DNA from: an uncultured Clostridia bacterium
Lineage (GTDB): Bacteria; Bacillota; Clostridia; Oscillospirales; Ruminococcaceae
Length of the DNA stretch: 44,073 bases
NCBI GenBank assembly: GCA_947588805.1
Contig: CANPYR010000018.1
Span: 1-44,073, forward strand
Direction: 5' to 3'
The first letter of the stretch is position 1; every line of letters starts with the position of its first letter. The notes below the pieces were generated by a model. The model was given only the letters and a program-made list of their open reading frames with translations, did no database searches and had not been told where the DNA came from. The translations under genes and the position numbers were made by a program. Shown here piece after piece: positions 23,975 through 32,610 of this stretch.

Positions 23975-24679
23975 ATGCGTACGCGGAAAAAATATTATCT
24001 CAAAACGCCGGGGAAAATTCTTATCGCCGCGGCGGCGATCCTTGCCGTACTTTTCATTTTTCGTCGGCCGCTTTCGGCTGTCAAAAGGTTTCTTTTCAGC
24101 GGCGCGGAATATTCAAACGCCGACTTCGGGATCGCGGACTACATATCCCCAAACGACAGGGACGGAGACGGTATCGACGACCAGACCGACATTCTTAACG
24201 GCGCGCGGGACTATATCGCGACCAAGCCGGAGTACAAAAGCGCATACTACGAGGGCGGCTGGCCGAACGACGGGTACGGGGTATGCACAGACGTAGTCGC
24301 GCGGGCGCTTCTGGCGGCGGGGTATGACCTTCAGGCGCTTGTCGATGGGGATATAAAGGCTTCGCCGGAGTCGTACGACAGCGACTGCGGGGATCCGAAT
24401 ATCGATTTTCGCAGGGTCAGGAACCTTCTTGTGTACTTCAAAAGGCACGCGACCGAGCTGACTGCGGATATTGACGAGATCGATCAGTGGCAAGGCGGGG
24501 ATATAATTATTTTTGAGGGGCATATCGGGATAATCTCGGACAAAAGAAACGTAAACGGCGTGCCTTATCTTATCCACCACGGCGGCGCTAACGGGAAAGG
24601 CAGCAGGTTACGTCCGGGATATGAAGAGGACGTTTTGGAGCTGAGAACGGATATCGTCGGGCATTTCAGAATGGGATAA
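23975..24679 (+). CDS. DUF1287-family protein (NlpC/P60-like fold)
   Basis: This 234-residue protein has one N-terminal membrane helix (ILIAAAAILAVLFIF) and an exported DUF1287 domain. The family motifs are present: GVCTDVVARALLAAGYDLQA with the probable catalytic cysteine, NIDFRRVRNLLVYF, QWQGGDIIIF, GHIGIISDKRN with the histidine, LIHHGG, and GHFRMG at the end. The family is related to NlpC/P60 cysteine amidases, so a cell-wall role is plausible but unproven. The ATG at 23975 sits 8 bases after GAGGAG. The GTG at 23966 overlaps that site and is rejected. It converges with the Nudix gene, which ends 5 bp away. Confidence 0.88.
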   Translation: MRTRKKYYLKTPGKILIAAAAILAVLFIFRRPLSAVKRFLFSGAEYSNADFGIADYISPNDRDGDGIDDQTDILNGARDYIATKPEYKSAYYEGGWPNDGYGVCTDVVARALLAAGYDLQALVDGDIKASPESYDSDCGDPNIDFRRVRNLLVYFKRHATELTADIDEIDQWQGGDIIIFEGHIGIISDKRNVNGVPYLIHHGGANGKGSRLRPGYEEDVLELRTDIVGHFRMG

Positions 24680-24684
24680 TAATT

Positions 24685-25164
24685 TTAGTTATCAAACGGT
24701 TTATCCGATATCTCGCTGCGCCTAAGTTCATCCCCGACATAATAAAGACGAAGATAAAACGGCTTTGTTTCGGTCTTAAGAAGCTCAAGAAATATCTTGT
24801 CGCCCTCCCAGAGCGGGAGATTTCCGACCTCGGAGATTTTCACCCATTCCAGCACCCCTTCGTTGCATTCATGCAACTCGCCGGAAAATTCCGCGGCGGT
24901 GTAGAGGTACATATCCTCGGTGAAATCCTCCGGATCGCTTTTCTGAATAAATCTCACAACGCCGCGATACAGCGGCTTTTTTATTTTAAGTCCGGTCTCC
25001 TCAAAGACCTCGCGTTTAACGCATTCTTCCGGCGTTTCGCCCGGCTCGATGGTCCCGCCTACGCCGATCCATTTTCCTTCGTTTCGGTCGTTTTTCTTTT
25101 TAACGCGGTGGAGCATTAAATACTCCCCGTTTTTTTCGATGTAGCAAAGAGTAGTTCTGAGCAT
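24685..25164 (-). CDS. Nudix hydrolase, MutT/8-oxo-dGTP diphosphatase-like
   Basis: This 159-residue protein is a Nudix domain with the box GTIEPGETPEECVKREVFEE followed by TGL. Upstream YLMLHRVKKKNDRNEGKWIG and WIGVGG are the substrate-loop pattern of MutT/MTH1-like enzymes. It would hydrolyse oxidised purine nucleoside triphosphates to monophosphate and pyrophosphate. The assignment beyond Nudix is inference. AAAGGAGA precedes the ATG. It follows the small gene at 25258-25530 across a terminator and no separate promoter was seen, so it may depend on read-through. Confidence 0.88.
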   Translation of the reverse strand: MLRTTLCYIEKNGEYLMLHRVKKKNDRNEGKWIGVGGTIEPGETPEECVKREVFEETGLKIKKPLYRGVVRFIQKSDPEDFTEDMYLYTAAEFSGELHECNEGVLEWVKISEVGNLPLWEGDKIFLELLKTETKPFYLRLYYVGDELRRSEISDKPFDN

Positions 25165-25213
25165 TGACAGTCTCCTTTCGTGGGGGGGTAGGAATCCCGC
25201 CCACCTATCCCCA

Positions 25214-25243
25214 ACCCAAAAGGGAGATCCCCCCGGATCTCCC
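25214..25243 (-). terminator. Terminator after the 90-residue protein gene
   Basis: A perfect 9-bp minus-strand stem GGGAGATCC/GGATCTCCC with a GGGG loop is followed by TTTTGGGTT. Confidence 0.75.
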
Positions 25244-25257
25244 TCGTTCTCTTCTTC

Positions 25258-25530
25258 CTATCCCCTCGGCGCGATCCAGTCGCACGCAAGATCCAAAGCT
25301 TCAAACAAATTCTGCTTCTCCGCAGTCTTCGTTATCCTCTCCATCGGCGGCACGTTCTCATCCGTAAGCATCCTGTAAAGCCGCACCTTCGTCGCGCAGC
25401 TTACCCCGCCTTCATCCCTGCTGCCGCTTAACTGCATATATACTACCTCGGGATCCCCCATCCTTCCGAAGTAGATCTCGTTGCCCTTTCTTACAAGCGG
25501 CAAGCCCTTATATTCAAAAAATTTTGCCAT
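25258..25530 (-). CDS. Conserved small protein of unknown function
   Basis: This 90-residue protein begins MAKFFEYKGLPLVRKGNEIY, followed by FGRMGDPEVVYMQLSGSR, VSCATKVRLYRM and an amphipathic end QNLFEALDLACDWIAPRG. It has no signal peptide or membrane helix. I believe similar small proteins are common in Oscillospiraceae, but no function is known to me. The start is set by GAAGGAGG. It lies 75 bp after the ABC-system operon and ends in a clear terminator, so it may be the last gene of that unit. Confidence 0.8.
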   Translation of the reverse strand: MAKFFEYKGLPLVRKGNEIYFGRMGDPEVVYMQLSGSRDEGGVSCATKVRLYRMLTDENVPPMERITKTAEKQNLFEALDLACDWIAPRG

Positions 25531-25605
25531 AATTATCCTCCTTCTCTGATCAGATCTATGCGCTAATTGCTATATTTGCGTTAATTATACTAACTTATTT
25601 CCGAT

Positions 25606-27084
25606 TTACCACACCTGCTGGAGCTCTTCGCCGGTAGCGCCGTTTTTGAACAGCTCAAGATTCTTTAAAAGCACCGTGAGATAGTTCCTCGGCTGAGAGA
25701 AGCTCGTCACTCCGTTCAGTTTAATCGCGACTCTGTTCGCTCCGATGTCGTAAAATTCAACCAGATCCCCCGAACCGTCTCCGCGTCTTATATCCATCCG
25801 TGCCAAAAGGCTGTTCTCGTCGGGGTCTTCAAAATAGATGTCGTCGATGGGGCATTTTAGGATGAATTTGTATATTTCCTTGAAGTTGTCGCCGATAAAT
25901 TCTTCGCCGTTCAGACTTCCCCAGACCTCCGCGGTCTCCTCGTCGCCGCTCACTTCAAAGTGATAGCTCTTCGGATCTTCGCCGTAGTAGTCTATGTCGA
26001 TGTGATCAAGCTTGTAGATGTAGTTTGAAGTCATCATGGAGGAAAGGATATCAATCGGCATAAAGCTCGCCCACGGAACTTCTGACGCTTCAAAGACGTA
26101 TATGATATCTATACCTTTGTAGTAGCAGTAATAGCTTGCAGGCACAGAGGTTTCCGCTCCGGTCTCGTCTATTTCGTACTCCGCGACGTTTCCGATGTCA
26201 AGATGATAATTCTGAAGCTCCGCGTCGATATTCACGGTGCAGAACGGATCGTCAAGACCGTATTTTTCAAAGTCCTCCTCAGTCGGGTTCACGCAGGCTA
26301 TATCTATAGCGGTAAGCCCCCAGATTCCATAAATAATGCTGTTTGAGTTTGTAATATCAAGATATGCGTACACGGGCTCTATCATTACCTGAGAGGAAGC
26401 CATCGAAACCTCGTCCACGGCATAGTTTTTAGTATCGTCCTCAAACCTTATATCGTAGTCGAGATCCTTTCTCGTCACCGTCATCCAATCTATCGTCGGG
26501 GCGGTGTTGTTGTTTGAAAGCTCGTCCGTGACTATAAGGCTGAGAAAATCCGTGGGATCGTTATAGAAGTATCCCGAGCTGTTCATCAAAACGGTGTAAA
26601 CGTCGTTTGAATCGGACAGCCTTACATATCTTGTTCTCTGATCCGGCGCGTCTATTCCGAAGTAAAGAGTGTACTCCGTTCCGTCCTTGAGCTTTACGTC
26701 CGCTCTCGCCTTCGGGTTGTCGGCTGAAAGGCCGTATTTGTCAAGATCCTGAGCGTTTTCTTCCGCAAGCTCCTGAGCGGTGAGCTCTGCCGCGCATCTC
26801 GCCATCGCCCCCATAATGGTCGAGTTCTGACGAAATTCCGAGTATCCGTCTATCCCGAAGCCCTGGACTCCGTTTCTGACGGTAAACGTTCCGAGCTCGT
26901 TTTTTATATCCATCTCCATCACGTCGTCGCGGGAATAGCTCAGCAAACTGAGCCCGCTCTGCGCGCTGTCGGTATCCTCCTCTTCCTCGTCCTTGGGAAG
27001 CGTAAGGACAAGAACGGCCAGAACTATCGCCATGCTTATAATGAAAAGCCCGATGATAAGAAGAGTTTTTTTGCGCTGGGCCAT
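25606..27084 (-). CDS. DUF4340 protein of a Gld-like ABC system
   Basis: This 492-residue protein has one N-terminal membrane helix (TLLIIGLFIISMAIVLAVLV), an acidic linker (DEEEEDTDS) and a large exported domain of the DUF4340 type: YSRDDVMEMDIKNELGTFTV, LKDGTEYTLYFGIDAPDQRT and RYVRLSDSNDVYTVL. Such proteins commonly follow GldG-like subunits in ABC operons. Its start overlaps the GldG-like stop by one base (TAATG), so the pair is coupled. It probably acts outside the membrane with the GldG-like protein. The exported substrate is unknown. Confidence 0.85.
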   Translation of the reverse strand: MAQRKKTLLIIGLFIISMAIVLAVLVLTLPKDEEEEDTDSAQSGLSLLSYSRDDVMEMDIKNELGTFTVRNGVQGFGIDGYSEFRQNSTIMGAMARCAAELTAQELAEENAQDLDKYGLSADNPKARADVKLKDGTEYTLYFGIDAPDQRTRYVRLSDSNDVYTVLMNSSGYFYNDPTDFLSLIVTDELSNNNTAPTIDWMTVTRKDLDYDIRFEDDTKNYAVDEVSMASSQVMIEPVYAYLDITNSNSIIYGIWGLTAIDIACVNPTEEDFEKYGLDDPFCTVNIDAELQNYHLDIGNVAEYEIDETGAETSVPASYYCYYKGIDIIYVFEASEVPWASFMPIDILSSMMTSNYIYKLDHIDIDYYGEDPKSYHFEVSGDEETAEVWGSLNGEEFIGDNFKEIYKFILKCPIDDIYFEDPDENSLLARMDIRRGDGSGDLVEFYDIGANRVAIKLNGVTSFSQPRNYLTVLLKNLELFKNGATGEELQQVW

Positions 27085-28646
27085 TATTTATGCCTCCTTC
27101 TTATCCAAACAAAGGTTCCGATCGCAAGAATTACTACCGGTATGACCGCCGCGAACACCAGAGTAAGGGTTCTGGTCTGGGCGGTGGTTATCTCGAAGGT
27201 ATCGGAAGCCACCGACTTCGGCGTGATGGTAATCCCGGAGGATTTCCCGGTTATTTCGTTAAGCATTGAGATAATGAAGTCGCCGTTATTGTATCCCGAG
27301 CTCTTTATAATCCTGCTGTCGAGCATAAGCTCGGTGCCGAAGACGATAACGTTTGTGAAGGTGGAAATATGGTCGTCCTGATTGACCTTTTTCTGACGGC
27401 CTATGGCCGCGGAATAAAAGCTTCCGCGCTCCGTTCCCTCAGCGTCCGTCTGATACATATCCCGAAGCTCCGAAGAAGCGCTTGAAGCGATAAGCGGCTC
27501 GCAGCTGTTGGTGGAATCTACGTTATCAAATCTTAAACTCAGAGCTCTCGCGTCCGGCACGAAGAAGGAGCGCCCCATATTAGTAACGTCCGAAAGATAG
27601 TTTTCGGTGACTATATCCTGAAGCGTATAGGTAGGCGTATCCTGACCTATCCAGCGATCGGTATCGGTCTCGTATATTATCTTCGGCTCGACTGTGATCC
27701 CGTACTTGTAAAGAAGACCGTCAAGGTTCGGCGTAGCGGGCTGAGCCGCGGAAGCTACGTATATAAGATCCTTTTCAAGCCTTCCGGTAGGACCTTCGAG
27801 CCACTTTTCGATCTTCGTTATCTCGTCTGTGGTATAGTCTACCTTCGGAGCCGGGATTATCGCAAGATCTACGTCGTAAGAAAGCTCCCCGGACTGGATA
27901 TCGATATTTGTGAGAAGATATCCGTTCACGTCAAGAAGATCGGTAAGCCCCGATACGTCGGCTTCGTTCGCTCCGGGATAGCTTAAAACCGCTACCGTGA
28001 TAGGATTCGCGTCCGTGACCGTCATTATCGCCGAGGTTATAGCCTGCTCTGCGTTTGAAGTCAGAGTTATCTGCCTTGCGGTCTCTCCCGCCACGAACAT
28101 CGAGTGGGTGTATTCCTCTCCGTATGCGGCTGCGGAGCTTGAAAGATAGCTCGCGTAGTCCTCCGGGACGTTTATAAGGTCGGTAAGGGATACTATCTTC
28201 ACCCTGCCGTGAGTCCCGTCGTCCGGCTCGACTATTATATCTCCGCTCTGAAGAGTCTGGCTGTAGTTCGCGACAAAGTCCGGGTTAGATAACATATCGA
28301 CATATTTTACCGTTATCCTCGGATTGTGCTGGGTATAATTCTTTAAAAGCTCGACCGTCTGCGCGGTGTAGTTGGATATCGCCCGGTATTCCTCTTCGCT
28401 CGATAATACCGTTATCGATACCGGAACGTCTATCCCGCCGATATATTCCGCAGTCTCGTCGGTAACGGTGTAGATGCTTCCGGATGTGAGGTCGAGAGTT
28501 ATCGGGAAACGGTCGAATAAGAGCGTGGCGACGATATTCACAAGCACCACCGCCGCGATTACAAACACCGTGAGAGCCGTAGCGAAGGAGCCGTATTTCA
28601 GCTTTCTCTTGTTTAAATGTTCTTTTGTGAATTCCTTTATGTTCAT
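27084..28646 (-). CDS. GldG-like auxiliary subunit of an ABC system
   Basis: This 520-residue protein has membrane helices at both ends (about 20-45 TALTVFVIAAVVLVNIVATL; 495-515 LTLVFAAVIPVVILAIGTFV). The domain between lies outside and matches the ABC_transp_aux/GldG plan: RFPITLDLTSGSIYTVTDET, VPVSITVLSSEEEYRA, LLKNYTQHNPRITVKYVD, and a second subdomain with VAVLSYPGANEADVSGL and DLAIIPAPKVDYTTDE. In gliding bacteria GldG works with GldA and GldF. In Clostridia these operons are common, but the role is not settled. It lies between the permease and DUF4340 genes. Confidence 0.88.
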   Translation of the reverse strand: MNIKEFTKEHLNKRKLKYGSFATALTVFVIAAVVLVNIVATLLFDRFPITLDLTSGSIYTVTDETAEYIGGIDVPVSITVLSSEEEYRAISNYTAQTVELLKNYTQHNPRITVKYVDMLSNPDFVANYSQTLQSGDIIVEPDDGTHGRVKIVSLTDLINVPEDYASYLSSSAAAYGEEYTHSMFVAGETARQITLTSNAEQAITSAIMTVTDANPITVAVLSYPGANEADVSGLTDLLDVNGYLLTNIDIQSGELSYDVDLAIIPAPKVDYTTDEITKIEKWLEGPTGRLEKDLIYVASAAQPATPNLDGLLYKYGITVEPKIIYETDTDRWIGQDTPTYTLQDIVTENYLSDVTNMGRSFFVPDARALSLRFDNVDSTNSCEPLIASSASSELRDMYQTDAEGTERGSFYSAAIGRQKKVNQDDHISTFTNVIVFGTELMLDSRIIKSSGYNNGDFIISMLNEITGKSSGITITPKSVASDTFEITTAQTRTLTLVFAAVIPVVILAIGTFVWIRRRHK

Positions 28647-28661
28647 CCTTTCAACGCCTCC

Positions 28662-29366
28662 TTACGACCATCTGCGGCGCTCTAAGACGCGGACCGTTAA
28701 AAACAGGAATATCCCCATGGCGCTTATGAAGAACAGTACGTTTGAAAAGTCGAAAACGCCGTAGGTAAAGGGACTGTAGCGAGTCGAGAAGGACAGGTTA
28801 GTGAGAATGTTCGCTATCCACTTTACCGGGATGATAGAAGCGATGGAGCCGATAAGAAACAGCGCGAGCATCGCCGCAAAACCGCCTATGGCGGCTATCA
28901 CCTGGTTTTCGGTCAGGCTTGAGACGAATATCCCGACAGATATGAACGCCGCGCCGAGCAAAAGAAGCCCGACTACGTTTCCGACTACGGTGAGCCATGA
29001 GACCGCGCCGAAGAAGGATACCACCACCGCGTAGACAAGAGTCATGCAAACGCCGACGGAGTATATTATCATCGCCGAGAGAAACTTTCCGATCACAAGC
29101 GAGGAAAGACTCAGGGGAGCCGTTAAAAGAAGCTGGTCGGTCTTCTGGCGCTTTTCTTCGGAAAGCGTCCTCATCGTCAGAATCGGTATCAGCACCAAAA
29201 GGATATAGAAAAGACCGGAATACATCCCCGACATATCGGTGGAGCCGTACTGAAGGCTCGTCACGCTGAATAAAATTCCCGAGGCCGCAAAGAACGCGGT
29301 CAGAAAGATATATCCTATCAGCGAATCGAAGTACGCGCGAGTCTCGCGCTTTAATATCGCAATCAT
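28662..29366 (-). CDS. ABC-2 type permease (GldF-like)
   Basis: This 234-residue membrane protein has six hydrophobic segments, beginning MIAILKRETRAYFDSLIGYI. The characteristic cytoplasmic segment LTMRTLSEEKRQKTDQLLLT, followed by APLSLSSLVIGKFLS, identifies ABC-2 permeases of the GldF/NosY type. It pairs with the ATPase gene 8 bp upstream to form the membrane channel of the system. The following gene starts 15 bp away. The length is typical. Confidence 0.9.
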   Translation of the reverse strand: MIAILKRETRAYFDSLIGYIFLTAFFAASGILFSVTSLQYGSTDMSGMYSGLFYILLVLIPILTMRTLSEEKRQKTDQLLLTAPLSLSSLVIGKFLSAMIIYSVGVCMTLVYAVVVSFFGAVSWLTVVGNVVGLLLLGAAFISVGIFVSSLTENQVIAAIGGFAAMLALFLIGSIASIIPVKWIANILTNLSFSTRYSPFTYGVFDFSNVLFFISAMGIFLFLTVRVLERRRWS

Positions 29367-29374
29367 TTATTCTT

Positions 29375-30367
29375 TCACTCCTCGTTATACTGCTCCGCAA
29401 GGTCGTCTGCCTTGTCCGCTAAAAATTCGTTCACGCTCTCTCCCATGGTGAGCTTGAGGAAGATGTCCTCAAGCGAAAGCTCGCTTGAGCGAAGCCCCAT
29501 TATATACCAGTTTCTCGACATAAGTCTTCGGTTCAGCTCCCGCCTTATGTCGGTACCCTCTACGGCTTCGATGTTATATTCCCAGACCCCTCTTTCGCGC
29601 TGCATATCCGCGACTATCGATACGACTCCCGGGATGGTCTGCACAAGCTTTATGACCTCGTCCTTAGGACCGTCTATTCTTGCTATAAGCTTGTGGTCGG
29701 CGGTAAGCTCGCGCGAGAGATTGTCTGCGGTATCGTCGGCGACGATTTTTCCCTGATTTATTACCACTATCCTGTCGCAGACCGCCTGGACTTCGCTTAA
29801 GATATGAGAGCTTAAGATGACCGTATGGTTCTTACCGAGCTTTTTTATCAGCGTGCGGATCTCGATTATCTGCTTCGGGTCAAGCCCCACCGTCGGTTCG
29901 TCAAGAATCAGCACGTTGGGATTCCCCACGAGCGCCTGAGCAAGTCCCACGCGCTGCTTATAACCCTTTGAGAGGTTCGCGATTCTTCTGTCGTATACGT
30001 TATCTATCTTCACAAGCTCGCAGATCTCTTTAAGATGCGTGTTTCTCGGCAGCCTGCAGCCCCGAAGCTCGTACACGAAATACAGATACTCTCTCACCGT
30101 CATGTCCATATAAAGCGGCGGGAATTCCGGAAGATATCCGATCTCTTTTTTTGCGGCTATCGGGTCCTCCAAAATGTCGTGACCGTTTATATACGCTTCT
30201 CCCGAAGTCGAAGAGAGATACCCCGTCAGAATATTCATCGTGGTGGATTTTCCCGCGCCGTTCGGCCCTAAAAATCCTAAGATCTCTCCGTCGTTCGCCT
30301 TGAAGCTTATCCCCGCTACGGCGTGCTTGTCGCCGTAGGTTTTGACAAGATTTTTAACTTCTATCAC
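29375..30367 (-). CDS. ABC transporter ATP-binding protein (GldA-like)
   Basis: This 330-residue ATPase has Walker A GPNGAGKS (about 35-42), the Q-loop, the signature LSKGYKQRVGLAQ (about 134), Walker B VLILDEPTVGLD and the H-loop LSSHIL. A C-terminal extension (about 220-330) is the accessory domain usual for ABC-2 exporters. It energises the permease encoded next to it. The start is 14 bp after the glutamyl-tRNA synthetase stop with no terminator between them, so the ABC genes appear to be read from the translation-gene operon. Confidence 0.92.
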   Translation of the reverse strand: MIEVKNLVKTYGDKHAVAGISFKANDGEILGFLGPNGAGKSTTMNILTGYLSSTSGEAYINGHDILEDPIAAKKEIGYLPEFPPLYMDMTVREYLYFVYELRGCRLPRNTHLKEICELVKIDNVYDRRIANLSKGYKQRVGLAQALVGNPNVLILDEPTVGLDPKQIIEIRTLIKKLGKNHTVILSSHILSEVQAVCDRIVVINQGKIVADDTADNLSRELTADHKLIARIDGPKDEVIKLVQTIPGVVSIVADMQRERGVWEYNIEAVEGTDIRRELNRRLMSRNWYIMGLRSSELSLEDIFLKLTMGESVNEFLADKADDLAEQYNEE

Positions 30368-30381
30368 TTAAAGTCCTCCTC

Positions 30382-31824
30382 TTATCCGAGCATGTCAAGG
30401 GATCTTCTTATCCTTTTAAGCGTTTCGTCCTTTCCAATTATCTCTGCTATCTCAATAGCTCCTCCGGGGGTGAACTGCTTTCCGCTTATCGCTACCCTTA
30501 CCGGCCAGAGTATATATCCGTTTTTGACCTCCATCTCGGCTATTAAATTAAACAGCGAGTCATGAATAGAGTCAAAATTCCAATCCGTAATATTTTCAAG
30601 CACCGGAAGAGCCTTCTCAAGAGCGATCTTCGCGGTCTCGGGGCTTGTCTTCATCTTCTTGTTAGAGTATAGCTCCAAGCTGTAGTCGGGCATCTCGTCG
30701 AAGAAATCCACCTGATCGGAAATCTCGGTGAGGACTTCGGTGCGCGGCTGCAAAAGGGAAGCGATCTTGAGAATGTCAAAATTCCCCTTGCAGGTTTTTC
30801 TTATATACGGCTCGGCGATCTTTGAAAATTCCTCGGGGCTCATGGCGCGGATATATTCTGCGTTTATAGCTCTGAGCTTCAGGGGATCGAATATCGCCGG
30901 GGACTTTGAAAGTCCCGAGATATCAAATTCCGCTACAAGCTCAGGGAGCGTGAATATCTCCCTTTCACCCTTCGGGCTCCAGCCCAAGAGCGCGATGTAA
31001 TTGACGATAGCGTCGCTTAAAAATCCCTTGTTGATAAGGTCTTCATAGCTCGCGTCGCCGTCGCGCTTAGAAAGCTTATGCTGCTTGTCGCGCATGATGT
31101 GTTCAACGTGAATATATACCGGCTCCTCCCAGCCGAACGCCTTATATAAAAGGGTATATTTCGGCGCGGAAGCGAGATATTCGTTTCCTCTTACGACGTG
31201 GGTGATATTCATAAGATGGTCGTCGATAACGTTTGCGAAGTTATAGGTGGGAAGACCGTCGGTCTTTAAAAGTATCTGATCGTCAAGCGTGGAATTTTCG
31301 ACGGTGATATCTCCGTAGAGCACGTCGTGGAATGTCGTAGTGCCGTCAAGGGGGATCTTCTGGCGTATGACATACGGAGTCCCTGCGTCAAGCTTAGCTT
31401 TGACCTCTTCGGGGGATAAGCTGCGGCAGTGACGGTCATACATCGGGTTCACGCCCGAGGCTTCCTGAACGGCTTTAAGCTCTGTGAGCCTGTCCTTGTC
31501 GCAGAAGCAGTAATATGCGCCGCCCATCTCGACCAGCTTCTCGGCGTATTCTTTATAGATCGCTCTGCGCTCGGTCTGGATATAAGGCCCGTAATCGCCG
31601 CCTACGTCGGGACCTTCGTCCCAGTTCAGACCTACTGCGCGAAGAGAGCTGTAAATTACCTCGTTTGCGCCCTCTACATATCTTTCCCGGTCGGTATCCT
31701 CGATCCTTAAGATAAACTTTCCTCCCGCTTTTTTTGCTATGCAGTAGGTGAATAGCGCGGTCCTAAGTCCTCCGACATGAAGATACCCTGTCGGCGAGGG
31801 TGCGAATCTTGTTCTTACTTCCAT
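30382..31824 (-). CDS. gltX: Glutamyl-tRNA synthetase
   Basis: This 480-residue class I synthetase charges tRNA-Glu with glutamate. The HIGH-type motif is PSPTGYLHVGGLRTAL (residues about 9-24). The glutamate site is FILRIEDTDRERYVEG, and HKLSKRDGD near residue 245 is the KMSKS-type loop. The length and the helical anticodon-binding C-terminal part are normal. In many Firmicutes the same enzyme also makes Glu-tRNA-Gln. That possibility cannot be decided here, because no gatCAB genes are in the window. AGGAGGT precedes the ATG. It follows the ribF-like gene by 60 bp of AT-rich DNA. Confidence 0.96.
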   Translation of the reverse strand: MEVRTRFAPSPTGYLHVGGLRTALFTYCIAKKAGGKFILRIEDTDRERYVEGANEVIYSSLRAVGLNWDEGPDVGGDYGPYIQTERRAIYKEYAEKLVEMGGAYYCFCDKDRLTELKAVQEASGVNPMYDRHCRSLSPEEVKAKLDAGTPYVIRQKIPLDGTTTFHDVLYGDITVENSTLDDQILLKTDGLPTYNFANVIDDHLMNITHVVRGNEYLASAPKYTLLYKAFGWEEPVYIHVEHIMRDKQHKLSKRDGDASYEDLINKGFLSDAIVNYIALLGWSPKGEREIFTLPELVAEFDISGLSKSPAIFDPLKLRAINAEYIRAMSPEEFSKIAEPYIRKTCKGNFDILKIASLLQPRTEVLTEISDQVDFFDEMPDYSLELYSNKKMKTSPETAKIALEKALPVLENITDWNFDSIHDSLFNLIAEMEVKNGYILWPVRVAISGKQFTPGGAIEIAEIIGKDETLKRIRRSLDMLG

Positions 31825-31884
31825 TTTTATACCTCCTGAACGGTAATAAGCGTATATTAAAATACTAAAATATTAAATATAAAT

Positions 31885-32610
31885 CTATTCAAAAACTATC
31901 TCCGCGGGGCCGTCCTTTAAGTTGTCGTCGGTAATTGCCCCGAAATCTTTAAATTCAATCGCAGTCTTAAAAGCCTGTCCATCGGCGTTAAGCGTTACGC
32001 GGTATTTTCCCGAAAGCGGGACCGCGATATCAGGCTCGGGGATAAATTCGCCGTTTTTTAAGTCTCCGCATACCGAATACTTTCTCCCCAAGAGTCTTGA
32101 AGCTTCGCTCATATCGCCTTTTTCTATAAGTAAACGGATTCTCGTGGTGCTGACTGCGCCCAAGCCGTCGCATACCGTCGGGACCGCTATCGCGTTAATC
32201 CCGAGCTCCCGGCAGATTCTTTTAAGGTCGTCTGAATCCGCTTTGCCGCCGCGGCCGAAGTGGAAATTTTCTCCGCAGATGACCGTGCCGGCGTTAAGCT
32301 CTTTTAGGAGGATGTTTTTTACAAAATCCTCCGCGCTTATATCCTTTACGCTCTCAAAGCTTACCGAAATAACTCTGTCTGCGCCGAGGTCGGTGAGAAA
32401 TTTCTTCTTTTTTTCATCGCTTATAAGAAGCTGTCTTTCTCCCTTGACAGTCACCGACGCGGAGTCGAACGTGTATACAAGCTTTTCACCATGCTGCTCG
32501 TTCAGCTTCCCGACAGCCGAAAGATGGCCGATATGAAGCCCGTCGAATATCCCGAGCAGCACCGACGTACTGTTTTTATTTATATTTTTATTCTCGTTAA
32601 TTATTATCAT
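31885..32610 (-). CDS. ribF: RibF-like FAD synthetase domain without flavokinase domain
   Basis: This 241-residue protein is shorter than the roughly 310 residues of bifunctional RibF. The nucleotidyl-transferase domain is present: LLGIFDGLHIGHLSAVGKL with the HIGH motif, VICGENFHFGRGGKAD, and STTRIRLLIEKGDMSEASRL. After LGRKYSVCGDL, where the riboflavin kinase domain should begin, only about 55 residues remain and the conserved G-x-P-T-A-N motif is absent. It could adenylylate FMN to FAD but should not phosphorylate riboflavin, so a separate kinase would be needed. It overlaps truB by 14 bp. The first ATG follows GGCGGGG almost directly, so the exact start is uncertain. Confidence 0.82.
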   Translation of the reverse strand: MIIINENKNINKNSTSVLLGIFDGLHIGHLSAVGKLNEQHGEKLVYTFDSASVTVKGERQLLISDEKKKKFLTDLGADRVISVSFESVKDISAEDFVKNILLKELNAGTVICGENFHFGRGGKADSDDLKRICRELGINAIAVPTVCDGLGAVSTTRIRLLIEKGDMSEASRLLGRKYSVCGDLKNGEFIPEPDIAVPLSGKYRVTLNADGQAFKTAIEFKDFGAITDDNLKDGPAEIVFE

